Source: Heterostelium album PN500 (taxonomy: Eukaryota > Evosea > Eumycetozoa > Acytosteliales > Acytosteliaceae). Taken from it: a stretch of 64,000 nt of DNA. Position numbers and translations under genes: made by a program. Positions within the stretch are counted from its first letter, which is position 1, and every line of letters begins with the position of its first letter. The notes under the pieces are model-generated. The model was given only the letters and a program-made list of their open reading frames with translations. It was not told where the DNA came from and did not search any database. Where the stretch lies: the NCBI RefSeq assembly GCF_000004825.1, contig NW_008805073.1:310001-374000 (forward strand). The letters run 5' to 3'. This document shows, piece after piece, positions 23,091 through 35,375 of this stretch.

Positions 23091-25309
23091 ATCTAACTAA
23101 ATTTATCTTTTATTAAATATTATATTATATATGTATATTTGGTACTAATTATTTATATTCTCTAGAAAAAAAATAAAAACAAACTGGCGATTTGGAAACT
23201 AACTGGATTTATTTTTATTTTTATTCTAAATATTTCTATTCTACAACAAAATTTTGAATAAGTTAAATATTTCTAATAAATATCTAAATTTATAAATAAT
23301 ATATAATTAACTAATAGAATACCAAATTGGTGATTTGGTATTCTATAAATAAGCTTTATAAGATCCTATCAAATTGTAATAAAATGTAATGATATAATAA
23401 CTTAATATATATAAGTATGTGTGTTGTTACAAAATCAAATATCAATCTCTAAATCAAATCGATACACTTTGATTTGGCAAAGTTGTTGAGCTTTTGATAT
23501 TTTTTTTTTTTTTTGCGAGGAAACTAAAAAAAAAAAATCTTGATTATGAGAAATAATTTGTTTTGTTTGTGGGTGATGATGTTTTTGGTTATTGTTTTGT
23601 TTTTTTTTTTGTTTTTTCTTTTATGGATGTGTGTGAATGGATATTGAAATAAATTAATATGGATGATTGATTTGATTGAGCAATCAAATTTATTCTATTG
23701 TTATTATTATTATTAATAGATATGTTATGATTGATTGATTGTCACACAACACAAACACTGTTGTTGTTTTTTTGTTATAATTAAAAAGTTTATCTTATGA
23801 TAAAAAATAAGTTGGTTGGTGGACCAGAGAAAGCAAAAAAAAAAACACAAAATAAAATGTTGGTTATTTTTTTTTTTTTTTGGTTTTGATTAAAAATTTT
23901 TTTCAAAAAATGACCAAGATTTTTTTGGTTTTGGTTTTTTTTTGGCGTTTGTTTTTTTTTTTGGTTTTTCAATGATTTATTTATTTTTTTTGGAACTTTT
24001 TTTTATTTTTTGTCGATTTGAGTTGGAATTGACAATAAAAAAATAATTTAAAGATATGATGTATTCAAGGTGATAGGTGGTCTCTTCACCTTGATTATTG
24101 GTTGTAGTTGGCAACAACAATGTTTTATTAAGGGATAGATATTAAATACAAATAAGCATAACACATACAAAATTATCTATTTGTTCTACTGTAGACTGAT
24201 CTGATTATTAAACTTTTTCTTTAAATTTTATTCACAAACTTTTTACCAACAAATTCTCAGTTGAAATATTAATATAAATATCTATCAAAGAAATAAATTA
24301 TAAAATAGAATTGATGTAATTAACAAAAAAATTATTAACAATGGAAACAAAGAGGTATCAAAATGATATCATTTTACTTTAAAAAAAAAAAATTGAAAAA
24401 AAAAAAAAAACAAAAAACAATCGGACCGCTGCAGGAGATTGAAATCAAAAAGCACGTCAGGCACTGGTTTGTTGTTTAATGTTTTCAGAGAGGACGGACT
24501 CGAATAAAATAATAACAATACAACAATAAATATTAAATAAAGCAGGCAAAGACAGGTATAATTCAACCTCTTTGAATCAGCTTTCCTTTTTATAATAAAA
24601 TCAATACCTGATAAATACTTTGAAATCAACACACATTGCAATATCGTTCTGTCATGAAATTTCTTTCGATCCCGACAAAAAAAAAAAAAACTTGCCCATT
24701 TTGTTAAATCATGATTGCTTGATGATGTCAATACAATAACAATAGAATACAGATTATCTATCATCTCACCAATGATGTTTTAAATAATTTTATTTAAATA
24801 AATAAATTTAAAATGAATATATTAATAAAAACAAATAAAAAAATAAAAAATGTTTTATAATTAATTAACATTAACAGACAGATATAATATTAATTTTTTT
24901 ATTTATTACAAATTTTAAACCTGTTACACTGTTTCATTCAAATTTTGTCATAAAAGGAAAAAAATACTTCAAAATAACGTTATACACGACTGACGTGGGA
25001 ACACATCAACATAACCATTTTTTTGAAAAAAACTAAATTTTTTTTTTTTTTTTCCAATTTTTTTTCCATATTTTGATTTCACAAATTGTTGAACAAATTA
25101 ATTCTTTAATTTTATATTTTCCTATCAATAGTTATTATTTATATTTTTTTTGAATCAATCAAAATCAATTATAATATAACATATTTTTAATATCGATAGT
25201 TTATATACAAATACTATTTTTTTTTTAATAAAAATATTCAAACAAACAAACTTAATTTTTTTTTTTTTTAATTGCAATATTATAATTATATAAAAACAAC
25301 CACAACAAA
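23091..25309. other. Divergent intergenic region, homopolymer-rich
   Basis: About 2.2 kb lies between the RGBARG start (-) and the UAP56 start (+), so it should hold both promoters. It contains many poly-A/poly-T runs (around 23500-23980, 24380-24410 and 25030-25070). The segment 24420-24740 has noticeably less A+T bias and an open frame on the minus strand, but it is terminated by A/T runs and matches no family I recognise. The last bases before the UAP56 ATG are an A-rich leader. Confidence 0.5.
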
Positions 25310-25967
25310 ATGGCTGAACCAGAAGATATTAACATTAACGAATTAGCTGAATACGAGGATTCCGATGATGAAACCGTACAAGAAACCAATGGAGATAAGA
25401 AGATTGTTTCTGCAAAGTGAGTGTTTTCCTCTAATTCAACAACAACAACAATCGATAAGCGATAAAACAACAAACAACAAACAACAGTTTCAAAAGCAAA
25501 TGATGCTTAAACTCGACTAGACTAGACTAGTTCCTTGGATTAACACGATGGTGTTGGCTATCTGGTGGAGCACAGTCGAAAGGAGTTACAAGATCAGACG
25601 GTGTGGTTGTCCCGAGGGACCACCACCCCTGATTTCTTGCCTTTCAACAGTGTTCTCTGACAGCACAACCGTTGTTAATTGTGTGTTGTGTTCTCTCCAA
25701 TTGACCAAACGTATCAAGATGAAATTGACCTCCTTTATCTCTTAACCAAAAATATTATAATACATTCATTGGTCAATCAATTAATTAATTAATTGAAATG
25801 TTCAATTCAACCATATCTATATTTATATATACATATAATAATCATATATATATAAACAACATTATAATCAACAACAACAGTAATAATAATCATAACAATA
25901 ATAATAATAGCAATAAAAATAATAACTATAAAAACAATAATAGTGCAATACAACAACAACCAATTAT

Positions 25968-25999
<32 letters not shown>

Positions 26000-27755
26000 G
26001 GTTATCTGTATTAGTAAATAGTATTTACTTTTATCAGTAAAAAGAAAATAAAAGGGAATGGTTAGGAATATTTCAAAGATAGTATGGTGGATAGTAACTC
26101 AAAAGTGGTTCATCCTAATGGTACATGAGAGTGAGAGCACATTGGCAGATACACATAAACGCTAATTACTCAACACAACATTCACATCACAACACTTAAT
26201 TTACCAATCTAATAATAGATATAAAATCACTGGGATTCACATAATCATAATCATTATATTAATATAAAGAAATCAATTACCACTACGCTTCTTTCTATTC
26301 ATTTCGTTTCATCTCTCTATCATACAAATCACTTGTATCTCCTCTTTCTATTTTCTCTTTCTCTTTGTTTTTTTTTTTGCTTCCTTTTTAAATTGAAAAT
26401 AAAAATAGGGATACCCATGTCGCTATGCATAGCAGTGGTTTCAGAGAGTTCCTCTTGAAGCCAGAGCTCGACAAAGTCATTGGTGACTGTGGTTTCGAAC
26501 ATCCATCCGAAGTCCAAAACGAGTGTATTCCACAAGCCATCTTGGGTCACGACATCATCTGCCAAGCCAAGTCTGGTATGGGTAAGACTGCCGTCTTTGT
26601 CTTGTCCGTCTTACAACAAATCGATATCAATCCAACTGGTGTAAGTTAATATACATTTAATCTCTTTATTATTATTATTATTATACTTAACTTGTTTAAT
26701 TTTTGAATTAATATATATAGGTTGTTGCTTTGATCCTTTGTCACACTAGAGAGCTTGCCTATCAAATCTGTGATGAGTTTGATCGTTTCACCAAGTATAT
26801 GAGCACTGTCAAGACCGCTGTTATCTATGGTGGTATGCCAGTACAGACCCAGAAGGACATGCTCAGAGACAGACAACCAAACATTGTCATTGGTACACCA
26901 GGTCGTGTCTTGCAATTGGCCTCTGAACACAGCCTCAACCTCAAGTCCATCAAGCACTTTATCCTCGACGAGTGCGACTCACTCTTGGAGTCACTCGACA
27001 TGCGTAAAGACATCCAAAAGATCTACAAGTTGACATCGCCAACCAAGCAAGTTATGATGTTCTCTGCCACTCTCTCCGATCAAATCAGAGGTGTCTGCAA
27101 GAAATTCATGCATGTTGTAAGTACTTAAAAAAAATCATAACCATTATCAAATAATTGGAACATTTCACTAATATTCTCTACTTGTTGTTGTTGTTGTTCT
27201 TAATGTTAGCCATTTGAAATCTATATCAATGATGGTTCAAAGCTTACTCTCCACGGTTTGCAACAATACTATGTTAAGTTGACCGAGGACCAAAAGAACA
27301 GAAAGTTGGTCGATTTGCTCGACTCTTTGGACTTTAACCAAGTGGTTATCTTTGTCAAGTCGGTCGAGCGTGCCAAGGCATTGAATAGCATCTTGTCGGA
27401 GGTCGGTTTCGCCTCGATCTGTATCCATCGTGATCTCAAACAACCAGAGAGAATCGAACAGTACCGTAAGTTCAAGAACTTCCAATCGAGAGTCATGGTT
27501 GCCACCAACATTTTCGGTCGTGGTATCGATATCGAGCGTGTCAACGTAGTCATCAACTACGATATGGCCGAGTCACCAGATACCTACCTTCATCGTGTAG
27601 GTCGTGCCGGTCGTTTCGGTACCAAGGGTCTCGCCATCTCATTCATCACCGCCGCCGAAGACCTTACCACACTCGACCAAGTCCAATCCAAGTTTGTCGT
27701 TTCCGTCAAAGACTTGCCAGAGAAGATCGATCCATCAACCTACATGAGTGGTTAA
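25310..27755 (+). CDS. ddx39: DEAD-box RNA helicase UAP56/DDX39 (Sub2)
   Basis: ATP-dependent RNA helicase of the TREX complex, acting in spliceosome assembly and mRNA export in the nucleus. It has 426 residues in four exons (25310-25416, 26409-26640, 26721-27116 and 27210-27755). The acidic N-terminus ([20 protein letters not shown]) matches UAP56. Motifs present are the Q-motif region ([13 protein letters not shown] ... [15 protein letters not shown]), motif I AKSGMGKT (~89-96), TPGR, motif II DECD (diagnostic for UAP56 rather than DEAD), motif [16 protein letters not shown] and motif [15 protein letters not shown]. Near-identity to the family holds throughout ([13 protein letters not shown]). 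The first intron is about 1 kb while the other two are 80-93 nt, and it holds a structured island (see 25498-25745). Identification is secure. Confidence 0.97.
25498..25745 (+). ncRNA. G+C-rich structured island inside the UAP56 first intron
   Basis: Within the 992-nt intron 25417-26408, bases 25498-25745 are far less A+T-rich than any other intron here. They hold a direct repeat (CTAGACTAGACTAG near 25515-25530) and a long hairpin at 25593-25633: ATCAG/CTGAT outer stem, GGTGTGGT against ACCACCACC, TCCC/GGGA inner stem. A second, weaker hairpin of about ten pairs lies near 25658-25695 (ACAGCACAAC / GTTGTGTTCT). A 65-codon frame over it has no recognisable product. Candidates are an intron-hosted small RNA or an alternative exon used for autoregulation. 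I could not match snoRNA boxes convincingly. Confidence 0.35.
25970..25999. repeat. (TAA)n microsatellite
   Basis: An uninterrupted run of roughly ten TAA units inside the long first intron of the UAP56 gene. Such trinucleotide runs are common in this window, both in introns and as Asn or Gln codon runs. Confidence 0.8.
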
Positions 27756-28676
27756 ATCAAAATCAAATCAAAATCACCCAACCAACCAACATTCAGTAAC
27801 AATACAAAAAAAAAAAAAAAAAACAAACTTCTAAAACTCTATTACACTTTATAGAGAAAGATAAAAATAACTATAACAAAAGCAAGCAAGTTTATTACTT
27901 TTTCAAAGTATATGTATTATTTATTACTTGTTTTGGCTATAATCTATAAATAAATAAAAACAAAAACAAAAACAAAAAAAAGAATAAGAAAAAGAAAGAA
28001 AACAAGAAGCAGTTCCCTTAATTATTCACTAATTTCAATATTTATCAATGAATAACTATATAAAAATTAAAGATAATTTGGATCAGTAACTTTCTAAATA
28101 TCTTTATTAAATTTAACTCATCATCATTTCAAATAATTAATTAATTAATTTATTAAATTTGTTGTTGCTTAAAATAAAAATGGAAATTTTAATTAAATCA
28201 ATTTTTTGTTTATGACCAAAAAACCTGAGTAGAGATGTGGAAAAAAAATTGAGAAGTTAACTTTTTCATTCTTCTTATTTTTTTGGTAATTTTTTTTATT
28301 TTCTTTTTATTTTTATTTTTGATTTTTGAACTCTTCTTTATTTTTTCTCACACAAATCTCGTTTTGGAATTTGGCGACGCTCTTCTCCAGGACCAACATA
28401 TATATTTATATTCTATTCTTTTAATTTATATCGATTTCATTCAATTCAATTTTAAAAACTCAATAAAATAAAAAAATAAATTAAAAATAAAAATTAGAAA
28501 ACTATAAAAGAACAAAAAAAAAAAGAAGCAAACAACATATTTTAATTTAATTAAAATTAAAAGAATAACTAATAATAATAAACAACAATAATAATAAAAA
28601 TAAACAATATTTATTTTAAAATAATAGTAATTGTATAATCGATATCGATTCAAATAAAGAAAGAGTAAAGTAGAGA
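27756..28676. other. Intergenic spacer between tandem genes
   Basis: About 920 bp of A/T-rich DNA between the UAP56 stop and the start of the OGFOD2-like gene, both plus strand. It holds the UAP56 3' region (poly-A runs near 27810 and 27960) and the downstream promoter. No coding or RNA gene was seen. Confidence 0.5.
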
Positions 28677-30253
28677 ATGACAAGTGCAGTTGAAGATGTT
28701 GTTTTGTTTGCAAGTTTGGGTTATGGAGAGTTGAGATTGGCAAAGAAATACGCCACCAGGGACAGATTGGAAAGGTTGTTTCAGACACAGGGTGGACTGA
28801 TTATGGTCGATTCCAACGGTGAAGAGGTGTTCCCTAAGGACTCGGAGGCTGGCGATCAGTACTACGATATCGACAGCAACAAGACTTACACAATCGTTTC
28901 TGAGGTCGACTTGCTCTCTGACACCGAAGACGATCAAGATGAAATCGGTGATGACAACGTCATCAGTGAGGAAGACTATTTGGAGGAGGACGACGAAGAT
29001 GATGAATCCGTAGAGTTGGTCGATGACGAAACAACAACCAATCTCGATAGTCTGTCTATTGATGATAGTGTACAACTTGAACAACAAGTTGAACAACAAC
29101 AACAACAACAAGTGGAGCAACAGGAACAACATCAACATACTACTCAATGTGGACATGGACATGGACATTCACACGCACACGCTCATGATAATGCACATGC
29201 ACATGCACAGACAGAGGTGATACCAACAATTGTTGGTAATGAATCACAAGCTGCTGGTGTTGGACATCACCACAATCATGATGATGCATGCTCTGATTGT
29301 TCATACAAGCAAAGACAAGCAATGGATGGTAAGTTATAACTTATACTATTTATATATATTTAATGATGCAATTAAAAGAAGTAAACTAATAGTTATTCAT
29401 TATCTATCAAAATATATATTATAGCACACCAAAAACTGTTGAGAATGAGAGAAGAAAGAATTAATATGATTAAAGAACTGTATCAACCATTACATAAAGA
29501 GATTTTTAAATTTAGTGAAGATTTCCTATGCGATAACCTTGTAAATGCCATCAAACAATATAAAATTACAAACAACCCTGACGATTTGCTGAAGCCATTG
29601 ACCAAGCTGACTGATACAAGAATTTATTCACTTCAAATATTTAAAACTGATTTTTGTCAGTAAGTATATCATCCATCCACCCACCCATCTATTTAATGAT
29701 AACATAACAAACAAACATTGTTTACTAATTAATTATTAATTAATAATCTTATAGAAAACTACTTGAAGAAATTGATCAATTTAAAAATAGTGGATTACCA
29801 ACTGCCAGACCAAACTCAATGAACAACTATGGTGTTATTCTGGACGAAATGGGATTCACTGGATTTTTTACAGAGTTGAGAGAGAATTATTTGAAGCCTT
29901 TTACCTCGGTGTTATATGCTGACTACAATGGTGCGCAACTGGATAGTCATCACGCATTCGTTGTTCAATATAAGATCGATAAGGAGAAGGAGTTGGGATT
30001 CCACTATGATGAATCCGATGTCACTCTGAATCTCTGTCTTGGCAAGCAATTCACTGGTGGTTCTTTGTATTTCCGCGGTATCCTGGATAAACCAGAGACT
30101 CACCAAGAATATTTTGAAGTTAAACACACTCCAGGAACAGCTCTTTTACATATTGGAGTTCACAGACACGGTGCTCTTGGAATTACCAGTGGTGAAAGAA
30201 CCAACCTGATTATGTGGCTCAGAAATACCGGTGGAAAATCCGATGTCTTGTGA
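28677..30253 (+). CDS. 2-oxoglutarate/Fe(II) dioxygenase, OGFOD2-like
   Basis: Protein of 461 residues in three exons (28677-29328, 29425-29659 and 29755-30253). The C-terminal third is the prolyl-4-hydroxylase-like double-stranded beta-helix. Iron ligands are His ~379 and Asp ~381 (FHYDESD) and His ~434 (HRHGALG), and the 2-oxoglutarate-binding Arg is ~444 (SGERTNLIMW). The block from RPNSMNNYGVILDEMGF through FTGGSLYF closely matches animal OGFOD2, whose substrate is unknown. The N-terminal part is long and acidic (DEEDDED-type runs), then Gln-rich, then strikingly His-rich (CGHGHGHSHAHAHD...), which is not typical of OGFOD2 and could bind metal. The start ATG is the first in frame after an A/T-rich leader. 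Confidence 0.88.
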
Positions 30254-30442
30254 GAAAAAAAAATATTAAAAATAACGAATCAATTAAAATCCAATCATTT
30301 TGTGTACAGCAAACCAATCATAAATCAATCAATCATCAATCAAATCAAAAAAAAAACAATCTCTCTCTTATTTATTATAAATAGTTTATTTGTTGTTCTG
30401 TGTTTTTATTTTATTTTACAAAGTTTTTGATTGAATATTTGT

Positions 30443-32135
30443 TTAAATTAAAGTATTAATAATAATGAAGAAAATGAACAATGCAGTTGGATAAAGAATC
30501 GAGTTGGCATCACTTGGAACTTCTCCACCTGTGGTAGAGGAAGTAGTAGTTGTTGAAGAATCACCGGTTGTGCTACTGGTCGAATCTGAGGTAGTAGAAG
30601 TTGTCGATGTAGTTGGTGCATCTGTAGTGGTGGTTGGAGTACTTGTTGTACCGCTAGTAGAAGTCGGGGTTCTAGTTGTACTGGTGGTAGTAGTTGGAGT
30701 TTTGGTTGTACCTGTAGTGGTGGCTGGAGTGGTAGTTGTACCGGTAGTAGTTGTTGGCTTTCCAGTGGTGGAGGTTGGTTTGCTAGTTGTAGAAGTTGGA
30801 CTGCTTGTTGTAGAAGTTGGACTGCTTGTTGTACCAGAAGTAGTTGATGTTGGAGTTGGATTAATCATTTTCATGAAGGTGGATATGGCATTACTATAGA
30901 TTAAAGGGGTAAATTATTAGCTTTTAATTAATATATAGATTCTTTATAAAACATACGAATAGGTTCCGGCTGTGGCATTGACGATGTTTGCCTCTGCAAT
31001 TGAAGCATCCCAAAGCATTACACCACCAAACGATTGCTTTGACATCAATGGTTGAATCAATATCTCTAGTTGTCTTTCCGAGATATATCCACTACCAGCA
31101 CCATAGGTGTCAGCAGGGGCTCCAACAAAGATCTTGGTTTTTGGTGAGTTGGAAAGGATCCAGTTTTCCCAAGTGTTGTAATTGAAAGCAGAGCCAGAGT
31201 TAAGACCACAGGCATTGTTGTAGAATTGGATACTGATAAAATCTAATAGACCAGTGGAAAGAGCACTGCCAGCTGATGGTCCAATCGAAGCATCTGGGAA
31301 AACGCACTATGAAAGGAATGTTAAGATTATATCTGAAAAAATAATTAAATTGTTATGTTTAACTAACTTACTTGAGGATCAGCAGTAATATAGTATTTCT
31401 TGGTACCAGAAAGGGCAAGTTGGTTGAACTTTGTTACGAAGGCACCATAGTATTGGGTACCGATTCGATTTTCAAGGTCCAAGTCTACACCATCCAAAAT
31501 TGCACTACCGAAGGGTCTTGGGTAGTTTGTATCGGTACCTTCAAAAAACATATTCCAAAGAGTATTTGCAAATTGCTCAGCTTCAGCATTGGAGGCGAAT
31601 CCATAACCTGCTGAATCACCTCCTAGTGAAAGAATAACAATCTTGTTCTTTGATTGACATGAAGTTACACCAGTGCCAACTTCTGGGCAGGTCATAAGGT
31701 GTGGATACTTTTAAAAGCAATAAAAAGTTAATCAAAGGAAAAAATATTTTTAAAAAATAAAAAATATTTACATCTGGAAAGAAATTCCAACATAAATTTG
31801 CAAGATTAAGGGCAGGAAGCTTAATGCTGCTGTTGGATTTCAATGTATCGTCACCAAAAAACTTTACTAAAAAAGCAATGTTTAAAACATCATATTTATC
31901 ACAATAATCGATAAGTTGTGTTTGATATGGTTTACCTCCAGCAGATGCTGAGTTCTATTTTTTTGTTTATTGAAAATGTTAGTTTTCAAACTATAAAAGA
32001 TAAATTTTATTTTAAAAAAAATATATTTACCTGACCCCAAAATCCAACCAAATTGTTTCTGGAATTAATATTGAAAGCACTTGATATAGTGATAGAGAAA
32101 AGAAAACAAGATAAAAGTAACAAATTTTTATACAT
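30443..32135 (-). CDS. Chitinase, glycoside hydrolase family 18 (class III), probably GPI-anchored
   Basis: Secreted hydrolase of 474 residues in five exons: 32031-32135, 31772-31954, 31372-31707, 30957-31306 and 30443-30893. A signal peptide (MYKNLLLLSCFLFSITISSA) precedes the GH18 barrel, which opens NLVGFWGQNSAS. The SxGG motif appears as ILSLGGDSAGYG. The catalytic motif DGVDLDLE places the acid Glu at ~175. Near the barrel end is the expected GGVMLWDAS. The C-terminal ~140 residues are a Thr/Ser/Pro-rich mucin-like stalk followed by a hydrophobic tail (LYPTALFIFFIIINTLI), as in GPI-anchored proteins. Likely roles are digestion of fungal or other chitin, or wall remodelling; the anchor is inferred. 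Confidence 0.92.
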
Positions 32136-32610
32136 TTTTGAAGAGTATCGAGTATTTTTTAAATGTTTTATTTTGAGAATCAAGTACTCATTTTATAGTT
32201 CCCGTATTGTTAATTAATAGATAGATATTATTAATGGGTGGTAACCATATCATCCATGAAACATTAACAAATGGGTTCCAACAGTTTTTTCACATAACAA
32301 TTTGCGAAATTGGTTTTTTTTGATGCTATCAATAGTTCAGATATTTTTTGTTGGGTGACAAAAAACAAAAACCCAATTCCTTTTCTGAAAGTCTTTACTT
32401 AATCATTAAGTAATGAGAGTTTCGATTTTATTTGTTTATTCTTTTATCCATTTATTAATCGGAATTCCCAATAAGACTATGAGTTTCTAGGCCAAGTCGG
32501 ATTAAATTCTATTAAAAAAAAAAAAAAAAAAAAGTGTTTGATAATGGATATCAAGAACAGTTCTTTGTTTTATGATCATAAATTCGAAACATTTTGTTTG
32601 TTTATTTATT
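32136..32610. other. Intergenic spacer
   Basis: About 475 bp between the chitinase start and the stop of the next minus-strand gene. It should carry the chitinase promoter. A poly-A run lies near 32514-32533. The rest is A/T-rich with no recognisable feature. Confidence 0.5.
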
Positions 32611-35375
32611 TTAGGCATCACCCAAATCCTCTGCCTCGACCAAAAAGGACTGAACGGCAGCATTTCTCTTTTGTAGCTTTTGCATAAGTTCAGTGGTCTC
32701 CTTGGAGTTTGTTACTGGGATTTGACCGTTGGCAGTAGGACGTAGTTTTACAGATTTCAATACAAGTTCTTGAGATTCATCAAACTTGGCATCTTCTTTT
32801 TCATCTTTCTTTGTTGGTTGTTGTGTCGCTTTCAATTTACTAGTAATTTGTAAAAAGAATTGAATATCTTTGATTAATACAATTTGATTTTCTTCTCATT
32901 CTTTTTCTAATATTAAATAATAATAAATACCCTCTCATATTTAGAATTTGGTTCATATCCAAAACGTTGGCCATATTTGAATTACCACCACCGACACGTG
33001 TTGATTGTTTTTCTTGGATGGGTGGAGTGACTGTATCCAAACGCTTTTTGAAATTCTGGAAGCCTAGAATTGGTGGAGGTGGAGGAGGTGGAACACGTAC
33101 TTGAAGAGAAGGCGCCTCCTGTTGATTCTCGAGGTTGATGAATGCCGATGGACCACTGAGATGCATTAGACCGTGGATGAGATCTTTAGCGTCGTCAGCA
33201 GCGCGTTTCTGTCCGGCAATCTTGTAGTGGTTGATATCCTCTTGCTCTTTGACCACCAAAAACTTGTACATTGCAGCTCTGCTGATGGAGCTGAGCGATG
33301 CCATTCTAACAGTAAGTGTAGAAGCACGAACACACTCCTCGACAGCGATATCAATCATCCAATCCATGATCTCCTTACAAACCATCTTCTTTTTCAACTC
33401 ACTTCTCTCCGCCATCTCGTGATATGCATTCTCAATAATATCATCCATAATTGATTTCGTTATATTATAATCTGGATAATTGAATAATTTGAGAATTAGT
33501 ATAGAAATATCTAAATGGATGGATTCATTTTGAATATTATTATTATATATATTCTACACATACTTTGTTGTCTGTTGGAAGATGCCTTTGGGAATTTCTT
33601 GGGAATTAATTTTAATTTACATTTACGGAATTTCGAACCCAAACCATATTTAGTGAGGAATTCATGGTCTTGAGGATATTGGACACCGGATGGTGTCTCG
33701 AGTTTGATGGAAAAGAGATGTGGTTTTCCAATCTCCATCTCCTTGCCCAAATTCTTTACTACAACCTCTGCAGGTTGGTAACCATCGACCACTGTAATAC
33801 GATGGAATCTACCGGCAAACTCTGGTATCTCTGGATAGTGTACTTCGAGTTCAAACAAACCTGCTTTTCTCACCTTGCCTCTCTCAGTCAAACACAACTG
33901 CCAATTGTCAAACAACGAACCCAATCCATAGTCCAACAGCGTATCCTCTGGATCCACCTCTCTACCTTTAATAGTACACAACGTATAGTCATTTGAATTT
34001 TGTATTTGAATCTTTGTACATAGGAAATTTGTAATCTAACACAACGACGATCAGGGTGGTTAATTATTATTATTATTACTATTAAACCTATAAGGTATAA
34101 AGTGACATGACAATTGTACATACTTCTTTTATAGATATATTATTTGGTACTCTAAATACTTTCTTACAGACACCTGAGGTGTCATATGCAGAGTCAGGCA
34201 ATACAAATTCAACAACAAATCTCTCATCATTATCTATATTTTATTGTTGATAAAGAGTAGTTTGAAATATTAATAAGAATTTTGTTGGTTTAACTTTTGA
34301 TTAAATATTCAAAACAACATACTTGGTTTAATAAGGTGACGTATTTTATCAACCCATAGCTTGAGATCGACATCACCATCCCATAGATCCTGTCCAGTGA
34401 ATCCCATCAATGAAAGCTCATCAAGTACCAATAGCACTGCATCTTTCAATTCCTTCTTTTGCTCTGTTTGCTCTCCACTCAACATATTACATCTTCTAAC
34501 TACAAATCCACCTTTATGTTCCTAATTATTAAAATAAAAAATAGATTAATAACATGATGAAACATTAACATTATATCTTTCTTTTTTTCTCTTTCTTCTC
34601 ACATACATGTAAGAAATATTCTTTTGTTACTTCTTCCAATGCAGCAACGATTTGATCTTGATATTCACGCTTCTCCGATCCAGTGGAGAAGTAGAGTGTT
34701 GATGGCAATGGATGATTGTGTTGTTTATCAAATTGTTCCTTATTCAACTGTATCGAGAATAGACCGACATCGGAGCTATCAATGAGCATCTCCTTCAAGT
34801 CTGAAATAGGCAACCGACGTTGCAATGTCAGTGGTTGTGTCGATGCATCTATAACCAACAGGAATCGCGAACAAACCAACAAAAACGCTGCATTCGAATT
34901 CTTTTTGCTAAAGGGTTGCCATGACTTACTAATCTTTTTACCCGTTGATATTGAATGTACTAAGAAACAACATCTTAAAATATCTGATTCCTAATAATTA
35001 GATAATAACAATTAGATCTAAAGATTTTAGAAAACATAAAAATAATAACAATTTTTTTTCACATACAGTTAAGAATTGTAAAAATAATTGATCGAAATCG
35101 ATGAGTGGTAATTTTTGATATGATGAAAATGAGGTGCTTGCTGATGATGATATACTGGCTGAAGATCCACTGCTACTGCCTCCACTGTTTGCTAGTGATG
35201 AGAGTAGATTCGGTGATGATACCGATGATGTTAAATGTCCACCACCACCACCATGATTTTGAAGTGTTGATAGCGATGATGATGAAGATGTCAAAGGTGG
35301 ACTTCCCTGTAATTGCTGTTGTTGTTGTGGTGTCAACTGAACTGATTTTCTAAATAATTTATTGAATTTATTCAT
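32611..35375 (-). CDS. PH-like, tandem RA-like, proline-rich and WH2-like protein (unassigned)
   Basis: Protein of 747 residues in seven exons: 35067-35375, 34607-34990, 34323-34521, 34124-34233, 33564-34035, 32931-33471 and 32611-32839. Residues 1-90 are Gln/Ser/Gly-rich. Residues ~104-230 look like a PH- or myosin-TH1-like fold (AFLLVCSRFLLVIDAS ... YFSTGSEKREYQDQIVAALEE). Residues ~300-490 contain two similar beta-grasp units, each ending in a 'LxxYGLGSxFxxxxLxL' pattern (LLDYGLGSLFDNWQLCL and FLTKYGLGSKFRKCKLKL), like RA or FERM F0/F1 domains. A helical region, a run of seven prolines (~618-624) and a C-terminal LVLKSVKLRPT motif resembling a WH2 end follow. I do not recognise an orthologue. 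A GTPase- and lipid-responsive actin adaptor is an inference. Confidence 0.75.

Noticed and set aside
22498-23100. 200-codon Val/Asp/Gly-rich open frame on the plus strand
   Set aside because: It is the mirror of the Ser/Thr/Pro-rich N-terminus of RGBARG; composition is explained by the complementary repeats.
24369-24764. 131-codon minus-strand frame in a less A+T-rich patch
   Set aside because: It begins and ends in A/T homopolymers (Phe runs), has no recognisable domain and no splice partners.
25593-25633. Signal recognition particle RNA helix in the UAP56 intron
   Set aside because: A superficial likeness to SRP helix 6 (GGTG...CCACC) exists, but the helix 8 motif and order of elements are missing.
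25548-25745. 65-codon frame in the UAP56 intron as a separate gene
   Set aside because: No protein family match; the strong RNA hairpin over the same bases makes an RNA or splicing role more likely than a peptide.
30504-30899. 131-codon Val-rich plus-strand frame
   Set aside because: Antisense reading of the Thr-rich chitinase stalk.
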